DNA of 64,000 nt, from contig CM056561.1 in assembly GCA_029721515.1 (NCBI GenBank), positions 17,351,635-17,415,634 on the forward strand, in the 5' to 3' direction. Made by a program: the position numbers and the translations under genes. The number at the start of each line of letters is the position of its first letter. Positions within the stretch are counted from its first letter, which is position 1. This stretch comes from Synanceia verrucosa. Taxonomy: Eukaryota > Chordata > Actinopteri > Perciformes > Synanceiidae. Below the pieces are notes generated by a model, which was not told the origin of the DNA, did not search any database, and was given only the letters and a program-made list of their open reading frames with translations. Below are positions 23,990-35,518 of this stretch, one piece after another.

Positions 23990-25125
23990 AAACTGATATT
24001 CAGAAAAACAAGCAGCACTGTTTTCTTTATGATTGATGGAATTATTGCCTTGTCTCGTCTGGACTATAAAGACGAACAAAACCTATGTATTTTAAAATCA
24101 TCATCATCATCTTTTGATATGCTACCAATTACTGTATTATGTGCTGTGACCTTTAAAAGCTTTTAAATAACGCATAGTAAAGTGATACCTGCAGCACAGT
24201 ATGTCCTAGACTGTCATTGTTTAAATGTCAGAAGCTCTTTTACCCAGCCAGTACAGATCAACCTATTGCCCAGGGCAAGTAAATGACCATGTTAGGCAAG
24301 TAAAATGCTGTGTCAGGTATTTAAATCAGTGCTGCCCAATGTCACTACCCATTAAAACTTTTTTCTTGCTCATGGTGGATTTCTTGTTGGGTTTCTGTAA
24401 ATAATAAAAATATCAAGATCTGCTCTATATGAAAAATCGCCAAGGGATGAGTCATCTTCTTTCTTATCTTTGTTGAGAGTCGCTCAAATTATAATTTGAA
24501 GAGAAAGTGAATTTATGACCCAGTTTCCAGACTAAGAAAAAAAACATGTATGAATATGTATATATAAAAAAAAACAAAGTTCATCTTTGGAGGCGAGTCT
24601 TTGGTCAATATTGTTTTTTCAGTATTGTTACAGTGATGTAACGATGTACGTGTGACCATGTGAGTATTGTTATTAGATAGACCTGTAAGATGTGAACCTA
24701 TCCTTTAAGCTGCTGTACTTATGAAGGTAAACCTTCCAGTGCTTCTAAAACTGTCTGTTGAACAATAGCAACTGTTTTTCCATTTATTATGTCAATTAAC
24801 ATTCTGACGTGTCACTGACAGAGTGTTTGACCGACATTCAATTCTCCAGTTCAGTCTGCTGTTTTAAATGCTATGATATGATAGCCTATATGAGATATGA
24901 TATATGATCTGACACACACTGGTGAAAATCAAGACTTCAGGCCGAGAAAAACAGAGAGCAACTTGATAATACACTTCCCATGTGAGCGTGACAACTATGA
25001 TTATGGATATGACAAAGGGACAAACGCCATCTGATAGATTTAATCCAGCATGAGCAAGAATCAGAATAGAACCAATGAATTAAAGGGGATGTTAGAGAAC
25101 ACACAAACTGAACTGTGTTTCACTG
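23990..25125. other. Intergenic stretch upstream of the WxxW gene
   Basis: No coding exon was found on either strand. The first few hundred bases next to 23722-23990 presumably hold the 5' UTR and promoter of the WxxW gene. The remainder is AT-rich and contains no element that I recognise. Confidence 0.35.
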
Positions 25126-25130
25126 TCTTT

Positions 25131-25263
25131 TATTTGAGAAAGTCAGTGTTTGAGTCTAGATTCTGCCTTTGGGCAGCACCTGCAACTATCAAGTTTCTGT
25201 AGATAACAACTGAGGCGTTGGCTAGGCTGGCAAAGCCCAAGGCCCAGTTGTTAAATGTCACTG
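25131..25263 (-). pseudogene. Orphan terminal coding exon (unidentified gene or remnant)
   Basis: On the minus strand an acceptor (CTTTTCTTCCAG) at 25264 opens a frame of about 42 codons containing NNWALGFASLANA and VVIYRNLIVAGAAQRQ. It ends in a TAA at about 25133-25131 that overlaps an AATAAA polyadenylation signal. The shape is that of the last exon of a protein with a hydrophobic C-terminal segment. Upstream (25264-27250) only a gypsy fragment, a SINE and other repeats are visible, so no partner exon could be found. It may be a true last exon with distant exons, or a remnant of a gene broken by transposons. I do not recognise the protein. Confidence 0.35.
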
Positions 25264-25395
25264 GAAGAAAAGTATAAAGTAACCAGCATTAGTGTAGAAT
25301 AACTGCAATCTGCATGACATTGTTACAAAACACACCCAAGACAAGAAAGTGATGGATTTTTGACAGGAAAGCTCCACTGTAACGGAGATAAGAGA

Positions 25396-25961
25396 TTAGA
25401 ATTGAAGGGTGATGTCAGTATTAGTCAAATTCTGTTTATTTTCAATTAAACTATGCTCACATACTGTCCCCACGACATAGGCTGAGGCATCCGTCATGAG
25501 GGCGACCGGGGCGATAGGAGACGGATGTGTCAGAAGAGCAGTTTTGGACAGGGCGGCACTGGGGGCGTCAACATGCTCTGGGTACCAACCCGCCTCATCC
25601 ATAGATTTTTATTCTTTGTAAGGCCTTGTACAAGGGATCGCATCAGGTGGGCCAGGTGGAGGAGGAAACAGTTGTGGAAGTTCACCATGCCCAAGAACTC
25701 CTGCAGGGACTTTATGGTGCTGGGGCATGGGAAATTGGTGATGGTGTGCACCTTGGCAGGGAGGGGGACAGCCTCTTTCAGGATGATGTGTTGGCCGAGG
25801 AAAGTGATGGATGATCGACCAAACTCGCACCTGGCTGGGTTGATGATAAGGCCATACTCGCTGAGATGCTCAAACAACTGCCGGAGGTGTGTCAGGTGGT
25901 CGTCCGTGGATGCATTGGCCACGAGAATGTCATCCAAGTAAACAAAGAAGAACAGATCCAT
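25396..25961 (-). mobile_element. Ty3/gypsy retrotransposon reverse-transcriptase fragment
   Basis: The minus-strand frame contains the reverse-transcriptase box VYLDDILVAN, then the HLRQLFEHL and FLGQHI motifs that follow it in Ty3/gypsy polymerases, then the start of the RNase H link (LTDASAYVVG in another frame near 25480). Gag, protease, integrase and LTRs are missing, and a frame change occurs near 25540. It is a short dead fragment. Confidence 0.8.
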
Positions 25962-26235
25962 CAGAGTCCATCAGGCACTGGAACTGTGCCGCACCCTTGA
26001 GGCCGAAAGGCATCCACAGGAACTTGCAAAAAAAAAAAAAAATCACACAGTGTATGCCCACCTCTAACAGGAATGCATTGAGTGCATCATATTTGCTCTA
26101 TTCTGTAAAACTTGCATGTTTTGTTGTTCTTATCAAAATGACAAGGCTTGTAACAACAAGACATGATCGAGGCTCTTGCTTCTCTCTTTCTGCAGTCGGC
26201 ATGTGCAGTAAAGCAGGGAATGACTGAAAATCCTC

Positions 26236-26478
26236 TATAGGGATAAATGGAAAATGGTCTGTATTTATATCGCTTTTACTTTACTATACCTGCAGCAAAA
26301 ATGCTGCACAGAATACATTCACACATTCATGGTGGAAGCTGCCATGCAAGACATGCTAACCACAATCCATCAGGAGCAGTTAGGAGTTCAGTGTCTTGCT
26401 GAGGGACACCTCCAGGGATCGAACCAGAAACCCTCTGGTTACAAGACTGCCACTCTACCAACTGAGCCATGCTGCCCC
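26236..26478 (-). repeat. tRNA-derived SINE with intact A and B boxes
   Basis: On the minus strand the head reads TGGCTCAGTTGG (A-box, plus strand 26458-26469), then a T-loop-like B-box GGTTCGATCCC (plus strand 26415-26425), followed by a SINE body of about 170 bp. The head resembles a tRNA with a TTGTAA anticodon-arm-like stretch, but the 3' part runs into SINE body and no acceptor stem closes, so it is not a tRNA gene. Confidence 0.7.
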
Positions 26479-26559
26479 ATGGTAACATTTATGAATCATG
26501 AAAATGGGCATAATCCCCCTTTAATGTATGTTTGACAAGTATTACGTTTAACCCATATT

Positions 26560-26800
26560 GTCTCAGTTTTGCAGTCACTCCCCTTGTGGCCTGATTGTTG
26601 AAAAATGTGTCTCTTTGGAGGCAAAAACGTGGACTAAAGTGCCCCTCTGGTTGCCCTCTTGGCTGGTTAAAATATTATAAAATGTCCTCTTGGGAGGCAA
26701 AAACGCATGCTTAAGTGCCCTTTTATGCGCTATAGATGCCCTTTTTTCTCTTCGCCCCTGCCCTTCAAAAAGTCTATGCACGCCACTGTTTCTGTCATTA
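26560..26800. repeat. Dispersed repeat ending in GCACGCCACTG
   Basis: Two internal near-repeats (GGAGGCAAAAACG at about 26618 and 26694) and the end GTCTATGCACGCCACTG look like a degraded dispersed teleost repeat. An open frame on the minus strand here has no splice or domain support. Confidence 0.4.
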
Positions 26801-27264
26801 TCACAGATAATAATCTAAATATTAAACATTGTGTGTTTTTGAGTGTTTTTTTTCATTAACCATATTGCATTTTTACAGAACGTTTCAAATTAAATCACAC
26901 TGTGCAAATGAAAACACATGCTGACCCTCCTCCAGCTCCGTTACTTTCAGTATTTATAGACTCATGCTGCCTTCACACTCTCTCACCATTTAGTGAAACA
27001 CACAAGCAAGCCAATAAACGACATGAAAAATAGCAGCTGTAGCCTGCAGAGACGGTGTTAATGTGAAACCCGGAGAAGGTTCATTTAAATCAACAGCAAG
27101 TGATCATTTCATTTAACATTTCATGCAATCACTGTGTACTTATTGTCATTTCCTGTACGTGATATGAGAAAGTTACGCGCTTATTGGGAAGCATTGAAGG
27201 CATCAGTAGAACTGGAGGAGTGGCTCCTCATATCACTCGTAATAACTCATAACTCAGAGGCAAC

Positions 27265-28168
27265 ATGTCCTCTTTCTGGAGAAAACTCAGCAGAAGTCGC
27301 TCTGCTCTTTACCCTGGGAGCTTCTTCTCTCAGCGGCCACGTCAAACTTTGTCTCTCGGACGAGCTGAGAGAAAGTGCTCAGGGAAACGTTACAATGTTC
27401 CGCCGAGCGCCGAATTTGTTGCCAGGGTGTCGGGGATCCCCACCATGGCCAAGCTGCCTTTCCAGGAGACAGCGGACGGGCTCGATGCGGCGTTTATCGG
27501 GGTCCCCATTGACACCGGGACCTCCAACCGACCTGGAGCAAGGTGGGCTTTTCTTCCTCTGCTACTATGAGGAGCTACAGAGTGCTTTCATACAGTACAG
27601 TACAGTTCCTTTGGTTTGCTTTTTTTTCTGCTGTTTTGGAAAACAGTAAATTTGAAAATTCATGGATAAAACAAAAAATATTGAAGAGCTTGCATATACT
27701 GGTAGATTAACCATTACAGAATCTTAAAATATTTAATATGTAATCAGTAATAATTTAGGGCCACTGTGGCAAACACCTTACACTGGGCAGTGGTGTAATA
27801 TTTATATACTTTATATACTATATTCATAGTAAAAGTGTTGGCCAATTAGAAAATGTTCTATGTTAGTTTGTAACATCCAGAGTGATATTTATTATAATAT
27901 TATTAGGCTAAAGCTGATTGACTTCAAAATACTGGTGGGTAGTTTAATCTATAAGTCATAAATAAAAACAATAAAGGAAAGTTGACTGGACTTGCTTTAG
28001 GTTTGTTGAAGATGTTTCACCTCTCATCAAAGAGGCTTCTTCACTTCAGACCTGAAACAAGTCCACTTGACTCCTTTTTGCTCTTTTTGGTTTACCTCGA
28101 CCTGGATGACTGAGAACCTCCTATTGCTCATATCTCATACTGTATAAAGCCATCTTGTATGTGAAAAA

Positions 28169-28203
<35 letters not shown>

Positions 28204-31200
28204 TGTAGTTGTATACTTTGTGAAATGGTCCAGTTTGCTGTGCAGCATTGACATTAAATAGCACATCTCCCCTGCAGGTTTGGTCCAAGGCAGATCAGAG
28301 TGGAATCTGCGATGTTGAGAGCTTACAACAGCGGCACCAGGGCGGCACCTTATGAGTCCCTTGTGGTCGCCGACATCGGGGACGTCAACGTGAACCTGTA
28401 TGACCTGAAGGACACCTGTAAACGCATCAGGGAGGCCTACAGAAAGATCCTAGCTACTGGCTGCATTCCCCTGACGATGGGTGAGAGCCCAGATTCTTCT
28501 AAATGGAGGGCCACAGGTCAAAAGTAAAAACAGCTGTGTGTTGTATTTCATCCCTGTCATCCGGGATTCATAGAACCATGGTTACCTTCATAACTTTCTT
28601 ATTATCAAGATGAAAAATGGCACTAAAGCCTCAGTTTCCCCTAATTAAATATCATTTAGCATTTACATAGTCAACCCTATGAATAGTGGCATGTCAGAAA
28701 AGGCATGATCAAACAATATTACTCAAAGAGAGAACAATCGTCAGCAACAGTAGGTATGAGAAAAAACAATCCATATATTGTTAACCAATGGGTCACACAA
28801 ATATTAACTTTAAACATAAGAATATTCTAAAAATGAATTAAATAAAAAATAAATTAGAAGACCCTGAAAAATAATTTCAATAAATCCGATAAAAACAAAA
28901 AAAAAACTGTTGCGATCACTTGGCTCTGCTGCTGGATAGAAGAGCTGCATGTCACCAAATCAAATCAACTGTCTGTTAAAGGGGAGACTTGTGAGTACCC
29001 ATAAACCCACTTTCTGTCACATCCAGTGTGGACAACGGATCCCTGTGAAAATGGCCATGTCAACTTTTTCCTCGCCACAGTTTAGCCTAAATTTTCATCG
29101 ATACTTTGTCTCCTTCCCAACATGCGAGCATGATATTCATGACATTCACTCCAACAGCCTCCAAAAGACAGTACCTTTGATCTAGACAGTAGATAGATTG
29201 TACAGCTCAGTAAACATTATATAACATTAAATCAAGCTCTGTGATAGACTGTGGTTCATACTTGTTGTTGGCGTCCACAGGTGGCGATCACACAATTGCA
29301 TATCCCATCCTGCAAGCTGTTGCTGAGAAGTAAGTAGATCATTTTACATGACTGTACAAATCAAGCACCATCTTGTCTATTTTGGGTGGCAGCAGTAGCT
29401 CAGTCTGTAGTGACATGGGCTGGGAACGGGAGTGTTGCTCTTTAACTCTTTGAGTGCTATTGACGGCTTTTCACGTCATTCAAAATCCAATGCTTGAGTG
29501 CCATTGAGGGCTTTAGCCGTCTAAGTGTTTTTTTCTGCAGTCTTGTCTTTCACAGTCTGTGAGTAATTTTGGGGCTTCTGGGAGATGTAGTTAGGATATA
29601 AAGAGTTAATATACGCCACGGAGATCAAAGCAGGAAGTGAAGACGATCACGATTCAAGAAACAAAACAAACAGAATCTGGACAAAATGTGGTGGTTTTGG
29701 TGAAAGTGACCTCTACTCTCCTCCAGATAAAACAAGAATGGAACAAGGTAAACACAAATGTGTGTTCTGTAATCAGGCATGGCCCAGTGGGTTTGATCCA
29801 TGTGGACGCTCACGCTGACACCAGTGATGTGGTCTTGGGGGAGAAGATTGGACATGGCACTCCATTCAGACGTTGTGTGGAAGAAGGGCTACTGGACTGC
29901 AAGAGAGTGGTCCAGGTCGGCCTGCGTGGTTCAGGCTACTCTGCTGATTCATATGAATGGAGCCGTTCACAGGTAGCTCTGCTAGAATACATAAAGGAAA
30001 TGTCTCAGCTGAATGAAAATATTCTGGTTTTACCACATTATCCAAAGGTGGCAGTTTGTGTCATCACTGGTTTGACAAGAAGTGTTTTGTCATGGCAGCA
30101 GAAACAAAGCAATGCCATGTCAAGTTCTCTCTGGAGAGATGAATGTATCCCTACAACAAATAATTATTCTGACTACTCATCTCTATTTAATTTACATTTG
30201 AAAACACAATTGACACATCATCTTAATATTTGGGAACAAGCTGATTTTTGGTATATTTGCTTGACAAATGACTGAAACAAAAAAATGTTTATCAAAGTAG
30301 CTGTTGATGATTTTTTCTTAACATCACCTGATGAATTAATCAACAAACAGTGCAGCTCCAGATTAATGTGCTCTATGTATGAAAAAGTTAGTCTTAAAAG
30401 AAATGACCATATGAATGGATAAGTATGCTTATCTATTAAGTTCTAGCATTAGTATTTTTACTTGTCTGAGCATGAAAAGCATATGTGTTATAAATAATAA
30501 TATATGCTGAAATTCAGAACGGTGATATAACAGCAAACAACTATTTTGCTATGAAAAGACAGAGACATTACGTCTACGTGGACAGACAATGAATTGTCCT
30601 CCCTATGTAACAATATTCTAGATTGTGTTTGACTGAACAACCCTGGTTTGTATGTTGTGCAGGGTTTCCGTGTGGTACAAGTGGAAGAGTGTTGGTTCAG
30701 ATCTCTTGCGCCTCTGATGGCTGAGGTCAGGGCTCAGATGGGCAGCGGTCCAGTTTACCTCAGCTTCGACATTGACGCTCTTGACCCGGGCTTCGCCCCT
30801 GGAACGGGCACACCAGAGATAGCAGGGCTCACTCCCATCCAGGTGCACATGGCGTTGAAGTAGCCTCTCAATCTGATGACACAACCATGTTACAATTCAC
30901 TCCAGTAGTTCAACACAAGTGTTCTCATTTACATTTTTAACACAAGGTGCTTATTTATCCTCTCTGCTGTATGAATATTAATGCATTTTTGTAATCTTTG
31001 TTGGATTTAGGGAGTTGAAATTATTCGGGGCTGCCGTGGTCTAAACCTTGTTGGATGTGATTTAGTGGAGGTGTCTCCACCCTATGACACCACAGGTACT
31101 TGGTGGTGTATTTTTCATGCATATTTTTCATCAAACTGGTGTATTCTATTAATATGACCATTATTTTGACTTTTTTCTCTCAACAGGGAACACTGCACTG

Positions 31201-31260
31201 ACTGGTGCCAACCTACTGTTTGAAATGCTGTGCGTCCTCCCCAAAATGAAATACTACTGA
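27265..31260 (+). CDS. agmat: Agmatinase, mitochondrial (ureohydrolase family)
   Basis: Seven coding exons: 27265-27542, 28278-28480, 29281-29329, 29777-29972, 30663-30842, 31011-31095 and 31187-31260. They sum to 1065 nt (354 aa, about the human length). The family hydrolyses agmatine to putrescine and urea with two manganese ions. The N-terminus (MSSFWRKLSRSRSALYPG) is basic and serine-rich without acids, fitting a mitochondrial presequence. All ureohydrolase motifs are present: GGDHT (exon 2/3 junction), DAHADT (exon 4) and SFDIDALDPGFAPGTGTPE (exon 5), which hold the metal ligands, and EVSPPYD (exon 6). NRPGAR, RGSGY and the C-terminal EMLC support agmatinase rather than arginase. Exon joins are GT-AG and in phase. 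An AATAAA at about 31468 may end the transcript. Whether it acts on agmatine is not proven by sequence alone, since vertebrate AGMAT has been questioned in this respect. Confidence 0.95.
27960..28090. repeat. Dispersed repeat in agmat intron 1
   Basis: The stretch TTGAAGATGTTTCACCTCTC through GAGGCTTCTTCACTTCAGAC is a motif I know as a common teleost dispersed repeat. It has no coding content and lies in the first intron of agmat. Confidence 0.45.
28171..28200. repeat. (TG)n microsatellite
   Basis: Fifteen perfect TG units in agmat intron 1. Confidence 0.95.
28481..29280. other. agmat intron 2, no feature seen
   Basis: AT-rich intron, about 800 bp, between exons 2 and 3; no exon or clear element. 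Confidence 0.4.
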
Positions 31261-33681
31261 TCAGTACAGACCACACACGGATTGTTACCTATGAATACAG
31301 ATCAATATGAAGACAAATGAGCCAGTCATGTATACTGACTAAAATCACCATATTCTACTTATCTCTCAAATTATGTACTCTTTCCAATAATCCTCTCAGG
31401 TCCTATAGAAGATAGATGTGTCTGAGCAAATTAATGACATTTTTACAGTTCATGTTGACGGAACAAATGAATAAATCAAGCACCTTAAGTCTGACTTCAT
31501 GTGACTCATAAATCTATATCATATGATTGTAGCACCTATTATAATATATGCAGTGTATCTAGGAGTTGTTTCTGTGGTGCACTGGTTCCTATAAAAGTTT
31601 TCATCAATGGGATGATGTATCTGAGTGGAGGATTAATCAATACAACTCAAACTGCTTGTTCACTTTCAGAATCATTGGGACATTACAGTTGCTCTCATGG
31701 ATATAAGCATAAAGAAGTAGAAAATGAAGGAGTACATAAAAATGCAAATTATGTAGATAATAATAGAGTAATATAAGTAAATAAAATAAATAATAAGAAA
31801 TGACCAATATAACAAATGCGTACAAATGTGCATCGAACACACAATATATGACCAAAATAAATATGCAAATAATAATGCAGAGAGAATAGTATAAATAGAA
31901 ATGCAATTTGAACATGTCTTGAAATGCAATGAGTATTGCTCAATGATTGTTAAGTCACTATTGTACAAGATAACAGTAAGTAACTGTGGGGTGGTAGATC
32001 ACACTTCCTCTGGTGTTCTGTGGTGCATCTTGATGAAATGAGTCTCTGCTCCACATAACAAACAAAACCATAAAGATTCATGTCAGCAGAAAGTGTTGAG
32101 CTACAGAGCTGTCAGTGTCACATGTTAAAAAAATGAGTCCAGTAGCTGTCAGGCAGCATGTTGTTGATATACCGGTTATAGTGCAATGTGTGCCAAGTCC
32201 CTCTGGCTTTATAGAAAGAGAGAAAAAAAAGGTGGTGGAGACACATTTGTCTATTACAATGTTCAGAACAACAAATATTGATACAGACACCATTCCTGTC
32301 ATGTATGTGTTTTTGGCTTTTAGAACGTGATAGCCTGCTAAAGCTTAAAAACAACACCATTATATTATTGGTTCAAATAACTGAATGAAGTTTGAATTGT
32401 CATGTTGCCACATTCTTTTCCAAGACACTTACAGACCCTGGCATTGGTCTGGCATTTCTGGTTCAGACCACAACAGCCTACATATTAGCCTGGGCCCGCC
32501 CATACTTCCTGTGATGCTGCACAAAGTTCCTCACTGGCAGAGCAAGTAGTCGCGATAGCCAGGCTACCTACATATCCCAGGTTGAGTCAAAACAAATGTG
32601 AGATCTGAAGTAACTTTTTTTTTTACACAATGTGAACCCTGAGCCACCCCAAACCCACCTCTGTCTGGCAAAATCCCCCGAAAGAGAATTATTGTGGCTC
32701 TGCACAGGCCTTTCTAATCTCTGGTGGCATAATTGCACTGCCTCAGGATGTGTAATTCAAAGCTATGTGATCTACACATGTGAATGACTTTGTATAGTAC
32801 TGTGACACCAGCATTAACAACCTCCATAACCCTTTTTGTTTGGTTATCCAGCTTTTACCAGAGCATTCCCTCAACATGATGCTTTATGTATTTATCTGTT
32901 GACAAGGTAATTTCATAAATAAAAAGCAGTGTCTGACTGTAAATTGAGAGCACTGCACCATGGGACAGGTTTACTGTATGTTTTGGGTGTAACCTCCACA
33001 AGGAAACATTGGATCTTGACTTTCTTAATAGGCGGTGTAATTGGTCTCTCTAGGGAGCAGCTAACCTTCACAGTAATGGATAATTTTTGAACAAAGAAGT
33101 GAAAACTTTCCATGTAAAGAAAGCAGTCAACATGGTGAAGAACACAACAATACAGAGTGAAAAAAGGAAACGTCACGACATTACAAATAGCACATGAATT
33201 TTGTTTTTAATTAAACACCAAAGGCAAGGGGAGCATCTTTTCAACATTGGTATTGGAGCAGTCGGGGTCGTCCTGACACAGACGATATTTCATCTGGCAT
33301 AATTTCATTCATTTACTCAAGTTATCTGTGTTTTTTTTTCTGCCATTCAAAAGTGAAACAAATTTCAAAATAAAAATGTACATCATTTACTAAAAGTGCA
33401 CCTGTCATATTTTGCAATGGCCAGTTTAACAGTAGACATACAAAAATGGCACCGTCTTTCTCTGCATTAGTGTCCTAAACCTGGACCACAACAGTAGCTC
33501 TGGTCAATAAGTAATGTCGTGTTCATATCCGAACAAAACTTCCTGCGCAGATAAATAATCCATTTGTTGCCTATAAGACTTTTACACTGAGTGAAGACTA
33601 TGACCAGTTTTCAACCATTTTGACCAGGGGACTCTAGATTTAACATGTTAAGCCTTTACTGGGGATTTGTGACAAACTCCC

Positions 33682-33709
33682 TGTGTGTGTGTGTGTGTGG
33701 GGGGGGGGG
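33682..33709. repeat. (TG)n followed by G run
   Basis: TG units run into a stretch of ten or more Gs; simple repeat. Confidence 0.9.
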
Positions 33710-34255
33710 TGTTGTATTCAAACTCAAACATGAGGGGAGGAGAAACAAGGGGATGTGGGAGGCAATACACAATAACCAGAGGAAAGAAAACAGCAAGTTG
33801 TCAAGCCTCTAAAAACAGCCTTGAAAACAAAAGTGACGAAAAAGAGAAGAAAAACATAAAATAAATAAAAATGAAGCAATTCTATGCAAAAGGATAGTGC
33901 TGGTTTTAATTTGGGAAAAAAGGATATTAATACAAATATTTTAAGCTTACAAAAATGAGAAAAATTGCGGACCCTTGAAGCGATCGTGGAGGTGTGGTGT
34001 GGTCGATTAAAGCGGGCGAGCATGCTTCGTCAGAGCTACACGACTGGTCACAGCGCCTGCAGGTCTCCGCCGCATTTCCAACATGACCGGACGTTATCCC
34101 AACTGTGATGAAGCTCCTTCAGCAGAGGAGACCACAGAGGCGATCTATAGCTCACTGAACTGTCGCTAAAGCTACCAAAACCTGAAAATGAAGTAACAAT
34201 CTTGAGGCAGTTTTGGGTTGACCCTCCTGAGGATGTGGATAATGACAGACAGACA

Positions 34256-34294
<39 letters not shown>
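34256..34294. repeat. (AC)n microsatellite
   Basis: About 19 AC units, preceded by a short CAGA repeat. Creates spurious cysteine/valine open frames on the minus strand. Confidence 0.95.
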
Positions 34295-34296
<2 letters not shown>

Positions 34297-35460
34297 GACT
34301 CCATGCTGGGGCTGAAAGTACAGTGACTTGTGAGAAATGGGAAAGACTGAGATGCACATAAGTAACATCTTTACGAGAGATATCTACCTGTCTGGCAGAT
34401 AGTTTTACACATAAAACGACATCTTCAGTGACTGCACATAAAAAAAACGACACCCTTTTCAGTTCTTTATGAGATCTACTCAATCAAATAAGGCTGCAGA
34501 GGCAACAAATCATGTCACATTCTTATAAAATCAACCTCAAATTCCATGCATATTGACAAACTAGCATATACTGATGCTTTCTTCATCTGAATGACCAAAT
34601 CAAACTACGTGTAACAGACGGACAACCACATGACTATGTTCTGTATCTTCATGTCTGACGTTAGCACCAAGGTTTCTTTCATTTTCGTGAAAAAAAAAGG
34701 AAAAAAAGCAGACAGAACAGCTCTCTGAACGAATCGCAATGCAGAAAAAAAATCGTCTGTGATAAAGCTGCAGTACAAGAGGCGACATTTTCTGTTGTTA
34801 AATCGTACTGAACAACATCAAGTTGTGCACTGAAGCCGCATGTGACTGCGTGTGCTCCTCTCCCACTGATTTGCTAAAGATTGTAAGCATGCTTGTGCAG
34901 CGTAAAAAAGAAAGAAAGGAGGAAAAAAAAAAGGTTCCTCTACAGAAGTGAAGAAAAGAAGGCCTAAACATCTTCAAGTATTAATACAGTTAGGCCTGTA
35001 AAAAGCCCCGGACACACAGTATTAGAACCCAGAATCAACTCTAGGAAGGTTGAAGAGCAGTTATGGTTAGTTTGCATGTTTTCCCCCCACAAATATAATA
35101 TATATATATTCATATGTATATAAATAAAAATTCAGTGCTGTAAAAACATCTCCATCTCCATAGGATCTGACCCATCGTAGAAGGCCTAATATGTTTAACT
35201 CTTCTCATGGCTAAAACTACTGTTGAAAGTATGTAAACTGTACTGGTTTCTCCTGTGTTAATAGTCCTTCATTGAGAATACAACACTGTGGAAGAGAAGA
35301 CTTTGTTAATATCATTTTGTTTTGTTTTTCTCTCTATTTTTTGGTTTTACTGCACACAGAGAAACATAACCTGTTGTGTCATCTTGTTGTTTTTGGTAGC
35401 AGCAAAGCACCAAGTCTCTCTGTGTGAGTGCCGTGTGTGTGACATCACTCCATAGTCTTT

Positions 35461-35482
35461 GTGTGTGTGTTGTGTGTGTGTT

Positions 35483-35513
<31 letters not shown>
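35461..35513. repeat. (TG)n microsatellite just past the hspg2 stop codon
   Basis: Interrupted TG repeat beginning 6 bp beyond the hspg2 stop codon (35519), so it would be transcribed as (CA)n at the very start of the hspg2 3' UTR. Confidence 0.9.
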
Positions 35514-35518
35514 ATGAT

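Larger units (their letters stand above)
31261..35518. other. Convergent intergenic region: agmat 3' flank and hspg2 3' UTR
   Basis: agmat (+) and hspg2 (-) point at each other here. No coding exon was found. The right part, up to 35518, probably contains a long hspg2 3' UTR, but its end could not be fixed. Open frames around 31640-31970 and 34050-34480 are low-complexity AT or CA-repeat artefacts. Simple repeats are listed separately. Confidence 0.4.

Noticed and set aside
26405..26478. Minus-strand tRNA gene
   Set aside because: A and B boxes are present but no acceptor stem closes and the sequence continues into a SINE body.
27134..27649. 171-codon plus-strand open frame overlapping agmat exon 1
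   Set aside because: It is the wrong frame; the agmat frame starting at 27265 splices into conserved ureohydrolase motifs.
31637..31968. Minus-strand Leu/Tyr/Ile-rich open frames resembling membrane proteins
   Set aside because: AT-rich low-complexity sequence; no start context, splice sites or homology cue.
34048..34483. Two minus-strand open frames over 100 codons
   Set aside because: Driven by the (AC)n microsatellite; low-complexity Cys/Val translation.
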